64,000 nucleotides of DNA from Clostridium sp. 1001275B_160808_H3 (GTDB lineage Bacteria > Bacillota > Clostridia > Clostridiales > Clostridiaceae). The first letter of the stretch is position 1; each line of letters opens with the position of its first letter. The DNA lies in NCBI RefSeq assembly GCF_015550425.1, contig NZ_JADNAT010000019.1, positions 1-64,000 of the forward strand, given 5' to 3'. A program made the position numbers and the translations under genes. Of the stretch, positions 61,105 to 64,000 are shown in pieces. The notes beneath the pieces are model-generated. The model was not told where the DNA came from and did not search any database. It saw only the letters and a list, made by a program, of their open reading frames with translations.

Positions 61105-61665
61105 TCATTTTTTATTTTCTATATTTGTTATAAATATTTCCTTATCTTGCTCACTTTCAAATATAGTTATTGGAATTACTAACGGATATACTTTTTTTAT
61201 TTTATTCTTCATGAAAACAGATGATATAATTATATACCCCTTAAATTGATCTACAAAAATATTTTTATCCAAGTTAATATTTAAATTTTTTTCATTATAT
61301 TTAACCTCTATATATTCATCTTTTAAAAGAATTATTTTTTCAGCTGAAAATAGTTGCTTTTTTTTATAATACTTATGCGCAATATTTTTAAGTCTTTTCA
61401 TCATCAATTTAGGCAAAATTTTCAAAAAAAGATATATTATAAATAAAGTTAAAGCTATTATAATTAATGCATAAAAGCTTAATATGAAAATATTTAGATA
61501 AAATTTCGGATCACTTCTAATTGTATATATAATAACTATACTTGGCGTTAATATTGCAATTACACTTAAAAACATATAATATTTTTTCCACCAAAAAGAT
61601 TTTAAATAATTATATTCTAATAATTTTTCTATATCTTCTATATTATTTTTAAATTTAATATTCAT
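61105..61665 (-). CDS. YcxB-like two-helix membrane protein
   Basis: A 186-aa protein with two adjacent transmembrane helices (~36-58 and ~66-95) and a C-terminal cytoplasmic domain with alternating polar and hydrophobic beta-strands (KIILLKDEYIEVKYNEK, FVDQFKGYIIISSVFMKN, YPLVIPITIFESEQDKEIF). This layout matches YcxB-type proteins of unknown function. I start at MNIKFKN, with AGAGGGGA upstream, rather than 24 bases earlier. It stands alone. Function unknown. Confidence 0.7.
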   Translation of the reverse strand: MNIKFKNNIEDIEKLLEYNYLKSFWWKKYYMFLSVIAILTPSIVIIYTIRSDPKFYLNIFILSFYALIIIALTLFIIYLFLKILPKLMMKRLKNIAHKYYKKKQLFSAEKIILLKDEYIEVKYNEKNLNINLDKNIFVDQFKGYIIISSVFMKNKIKKVYPLVIPITIFESEQDKEIFITNIENKK

Positions 61666-61989
61666 AAATCCCCTCTTATTTCTAATCATAGTTTTTATTA
61701 CATTGATTATATCATACCTTTTAATATGAATATCATTTACCTCTTAAAATTTAATAATTTGCCTAAATGAATTTTTCAAAAGAACTAAAGATGAAAATAT
61801 TAAACCATTTATGAACCATAAAAGTATATTTTATATATTACAAATATACTTTACCCACTTATTTCCTGTATAATTATGTTAAGAACATTAAATCCAAAAT
61901 AACTTATGATATTTCTAATATCATTATATCTTATTACGTTATCAAATTATATCTATTTCATATCAAATTTATATTAATGGGATGTTTTT
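61666..61989. promoter_or_regulatory. Divergent promoter region
   Basis: 324 bases between the YcxB-like gene and the lipoprotein gene. A plus-strand TATAAT lies at 61869-61874 and TATGAT-like hexamers on the minus strand near 61715; -35 elements are weak. No gene seen. Confidence 0.35.
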
Positions 61990-62619
61990 ATGAGATCTTT
62001 TAAATCAACTCTATCACTTGCCTTACTATCATGCTCTACACTATTTCTATTTGGATGTTCTGAATATGGAGCTGACGGTAAACCAGTAATTTACTTATAT
62101 CCAGCTGAAGAAAAAACTATTAATGTTAAATTGGACTATGATGGTGAACTTACTTCTACTTATCCTACATACAATGATGGATGGACTGTTAATGCTAAAC
62201 CAGACGGTACATTAACTAACTTAGAAGATAATAAGGAGTATTCTTATTTATTTTGGGAAGGAAATCCCAATGTAGACTTAAATATTTCTGAAGGATTTGT
62301 TGTAAAAGCTGAAGATACAAAAGACTTTTTACAAGAAAAGTTAGAGTATCTAGGTTTAACACCAAAAGAATACAATGAATTTATAGTTTATTGGCTTCCT
62401 ATTCTTCAAGAAAATAAATATAATCTTATATCCTTTGCAGGTGAAGAATATAATAATTATGCCAAACTAGAAATAACCCCAAAACCAGATTCAATTTTAA
62501 GAGTTATGATGATTTATAAACCATTGAAAAAGCCTATAGAAATTAAAGAACAAGAATTAAAACAATTTGAAAGAACAGGCTTTACAGTTATAGAATGGGG
62601 TGGAAGACAGGTAGACTAA
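61990..62619 (+). CDS. Predicted lipoprotein, KPVIYLYP family
   Basis: A 209-aa secreted lipoprotein. Residues 1-23 form a signal peptide with a lipobox at LFGCSE (C23). The mature part starts with GKPVIYLYPAEEKTINVKLDYDGEL, a motif seen in a widespread family of uncharacterised surface proteins, followed by WTVNAKPDGTL and SYLFWEG. No catalytic motif is visible. The ribosome site is weak (GGATG). A terminator follows. Position between glycan enzymes suggests a surface role in sugar use, which is inference only. Confidence 0.8.
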   Translation: MRSFKSTLSLALLSCSTLFLFGCSEYGADGKPVIYLYPAEEKTINVKLDYDGELTSTYPTYNDGWTVNAKPDGTLTNLEDNKEYSYLFWEGNPNVDLNISEGFVVKAEDTKDFLQEKLEYLGLTPKEYNEFIVYWLPILQENKYNLISFAGEEYNNYAKLEITPKPDSILRVMMIYKPLKKPIEIKEQELKQFERTGFTVIEWGGRQVD

Positions 62620-62642
62620 GACTTATTTAACTTCCAACTTTC

Positions 62643-62673
62643 TAAGCCTCAGGGACATTTCCCCTGGGGCTTA
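62643..62673. terminator. Bidirectional terminator between convergent genes
   Basis: A 12-bp GC-rich stem (TAAGCCTCAGGG / CCCTGGGGCTTA, one mismatch), 7-nt loop, just after the lipoprotein gene and just before the GH95 gene's stop. Confidence 0.88.
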
Positions 62674-62678
62674 ATATT

Positions 62679-64000
62679 TTACATTCCTGCAATTGTATAA
62701 GTAGAACCTTTCTTAGCTTCAAATGTAATTACGTCTTTATAATTGCAAACATTATTCTTATTTCCAATCTCATTTTCTTGACTTAAATACTTACTATAAT
62801 GAACTTCACAAATTCCATCATTATCAGAAATAATATTAACATATATAAGTTTATTATCTTTCCAGCTTATATCAACAGTATACCCACCTCTTGCTCTCAA
62901 TCCCTTCACTTCGCCACTTTTCCATGACTTAGGTATAGCTGGAAGTATTTCTATATATCCTTGGTGGCTTTGAATAAGCATTTCTGCTATTCCTGCTGTT
63001 CCGCCAAAATTTCCATCTATTTGAAATGGTGGATGTACACAAAATAAATTTGAGTATGTTAGTTTGCTTAATAGTATATTTAAATATTTATTTGCTAGTT
63101 CTGGTTCTTTTAGCCTTGCATAAAAATTAATTATCCAAGCACAGCTCCAACCTGTATGTCCACCACCTTGTGATAATCTTCTTGATAGAGTATTTTTGCA
63201 TGCTTCAATTAAATCTTTATTTTTATACTCTGTAATTTCTTTACCCGGATATAGTCCGAACAAGTGTGAAATATGCCTATGACCCGGTTCTTTTTCATCA
63301 AAATCCTTAAACCATTCTTGGATACCACCAAATTTATTTATTTTATATTTAGGCAATTTATCTAAAGCCTTTTGGATTTTCTCTCTAAAGTCTAAATCAA
63401 TATCTAGCTCATTGCTTACTCTTATTACATTATTAAATAAATCTCTAGTTATAGATATATCCATAGTTGATGATTTACTTAAACAACAAGCTCTGCCTTC
63501 ATTATCTAAAAAGTTATTCTCAGGAGATGTTGATGGACATGTATTTAAAACTCCTTTACTATCTTCTCTTAGCCAACTTAATAAAAAGCTAGCTGAACCT
63601 TTTAAAATAGGATAATATTCTTTTAAAAATTCCTTATCTCTAGTAAAGTCATAATGTTCAAAAATATGCTGACAAATCCATGGACCTCCCATTGGCCAAT
63701 ATCCCCATTCACAGCTTCCTAAAACAGTATTGGAATATCTCCAAATATCAACGTTATGATTTGCTGTCCACCCTTCACAATTAAATTCCTCTCTTGCAGT
63801 TTTTTCTCCTGATATACTAAGATCTTTAATCATATTTAATAATGGCTCATGGCACTCTGAAAGATTACAAACTTCTGCTGGCCAATAATTCATTTCTGTA
63901 TTTATATTTATAGTATAATTACTACTCCAGGGTGGTCTTACTTCTTCATTCCAAATTCCTTGAAGATTTGCTGGCTCACTACCACTTCTTGATGAACTAA
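62679..64000 (-). CDS. GH95 alpha-L-fucosidase (5' part outside window)
   Basis: An (alpha/alpha)6-barrel fucosidase, cut by the window edge: the frame stays open to base 64000, so 440 residues of a usual 750-800 are visible. The segment before the first internal Met reads PANLQGIWNEEVRPPWSSNYTININTE followed by MNYWPAEV, which is the GH95 core with the paired asparagines near the active site. ENNFL, GHRHISHLFGLYPG and QIDGNFGGTAGIAEML are further marks of the family. GH95 enzymes release alpha-1,2-fucose (or galactose in some members) from host and milk glycans. Whether it is secreted cannot be judged without the N-terminus. Confidence 0.93.
   Translation of the reverse strand, partial: SSSRSGSEPANLQGIWNEEVRPPWSSNYTININTEMNYWPAEVCNLSECHEPLLNMIKDLSISGEKTAREEFNCEGWTANHNVDIWRYSNTVLGSCEWGYWPMGGPWICQHIFEHYDFTRDKEFLKEYYPILKGSASFLLSWLREDSKGVLNTCPSTSPENNFLDNEGRACCLSKSSTMDISITRDLFNNVIRVSNELDIDLDFREKIQKALDKLPKYKINKFGGIQEWFKDFDEKEPGHRHISHLFGLYPGKEITEYKNKDLIEACKNTLSRRLSQGGGHTGWSCAWIINFYARLKEPELANKYLNILLSKLTYSNLFCVHPPFQIDGNFGGTAGIAEMLIQSHQGYIEILPAIPKSWKSGEVKGLRARGGYTVDISWKDNKLIYVNIISDNDGICEVHYSKYLSQENEIGNKNNVCNYKDVITFEAKKGSTYTIAGM

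Overview
The window is AT-rich DNA from a low-GC Gram-positive anaerobe. Codon use, dense AGGAGG-type ribosome binding sites, a cell-wall-binding-2 (CWB2) surface autolysin, TcdR/UviA-like small sigma factors and GH42/GH95 glycan enzymes all fit Clostridium sensu stricto. C. perfringens or a close relative is my best guess, but species cannot be fixed from the sequence alone. No rRNA, tRNA, CRISPR array, intact insertion sequence or prophage was seen.

0.1-14.4 kb (minus strand): a complete Wzx/Wzy-type capsule operon, read from about 14.4 kb down to galU and closed by a perfect 20-bp hairpin. In transcription order it holds CpsC, CpsD (tyrosine-kinase module), CpsB (PHP phosphatase), the initiating sugar transferase, UDP-glucose dehydrogenase, a GT2, the Wzy polymerase, a GT4, a GlfT2-like galactofuranosyltransferase, a second GT4, an ATP-grasp TupA-like protein, UDP-galactopyranose mutase, the Wzx flippase and GalU. 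The polymer should contain galactofuranose and probably glucuronate.

14.4-17.8 kb: a regulatory patch. It contains a CpsB paralogue that has lost every metal-binding residue, two small TcdR/UviA-like sigma factors, and a LexA (SOS) box in the promoter of the second sigma gene.

17.8-28 kb: a HAD phosphatase; then a second, incomplete surface-sugar set (UDP-N-acetylhexosamine dehydrogenase, two DegT/PLP aminotransferases, an orphan Wzy-like polymerase); then a large secreted glucosaminidase with three CWB2 repeats.

28-42 kb: prfC; 1.4 kb of repeats; a siderophore ABC importer operon ending in an MFS gene, with a divergent AraC regulator; a truncated CPCC-type gene; a HepT/MntA (HEPN/nucleotidyltransferase) toxin-antitoxin pair; a second repeat cluster; a histidine phosphatase; and a P-loop kinase-like gene.

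42-49 kb: a two-gene quaternary-amine-type ABC importer with a fused permease/binding protein, a Gfo/Idh/MocA oxidoreductase, a HAD phosphatase and an EAL phosphodiesterase.

49-64 kb: a carbohydrate island. It has an LplABC-type ABC importer, a DUF624 membrane protein, a YesM/YesN two-component system, a divergent GH42 beta-galactosidase, a candidate small RNA, a YcxB-like protein, a lipoprotein and the 3' part of a GH95 alpha-L-fucosidase.

The most unexpected signals are: (i) a 21/63-bp in-frame repeat of the same design in two unrelated genes, the MFS transporter and the GH42 enzyme; (ii) intergenic repeat arrays sharing one ~20-bp core at 30-31 kb and 39.4-39.8 kb; (iii) the pseudo-CpsB; (iv) the SOS-controlled sigma factor beside the capsule locus; and (v) a compact, promoter-to-terminator RNA candidate at 60.9 kb.
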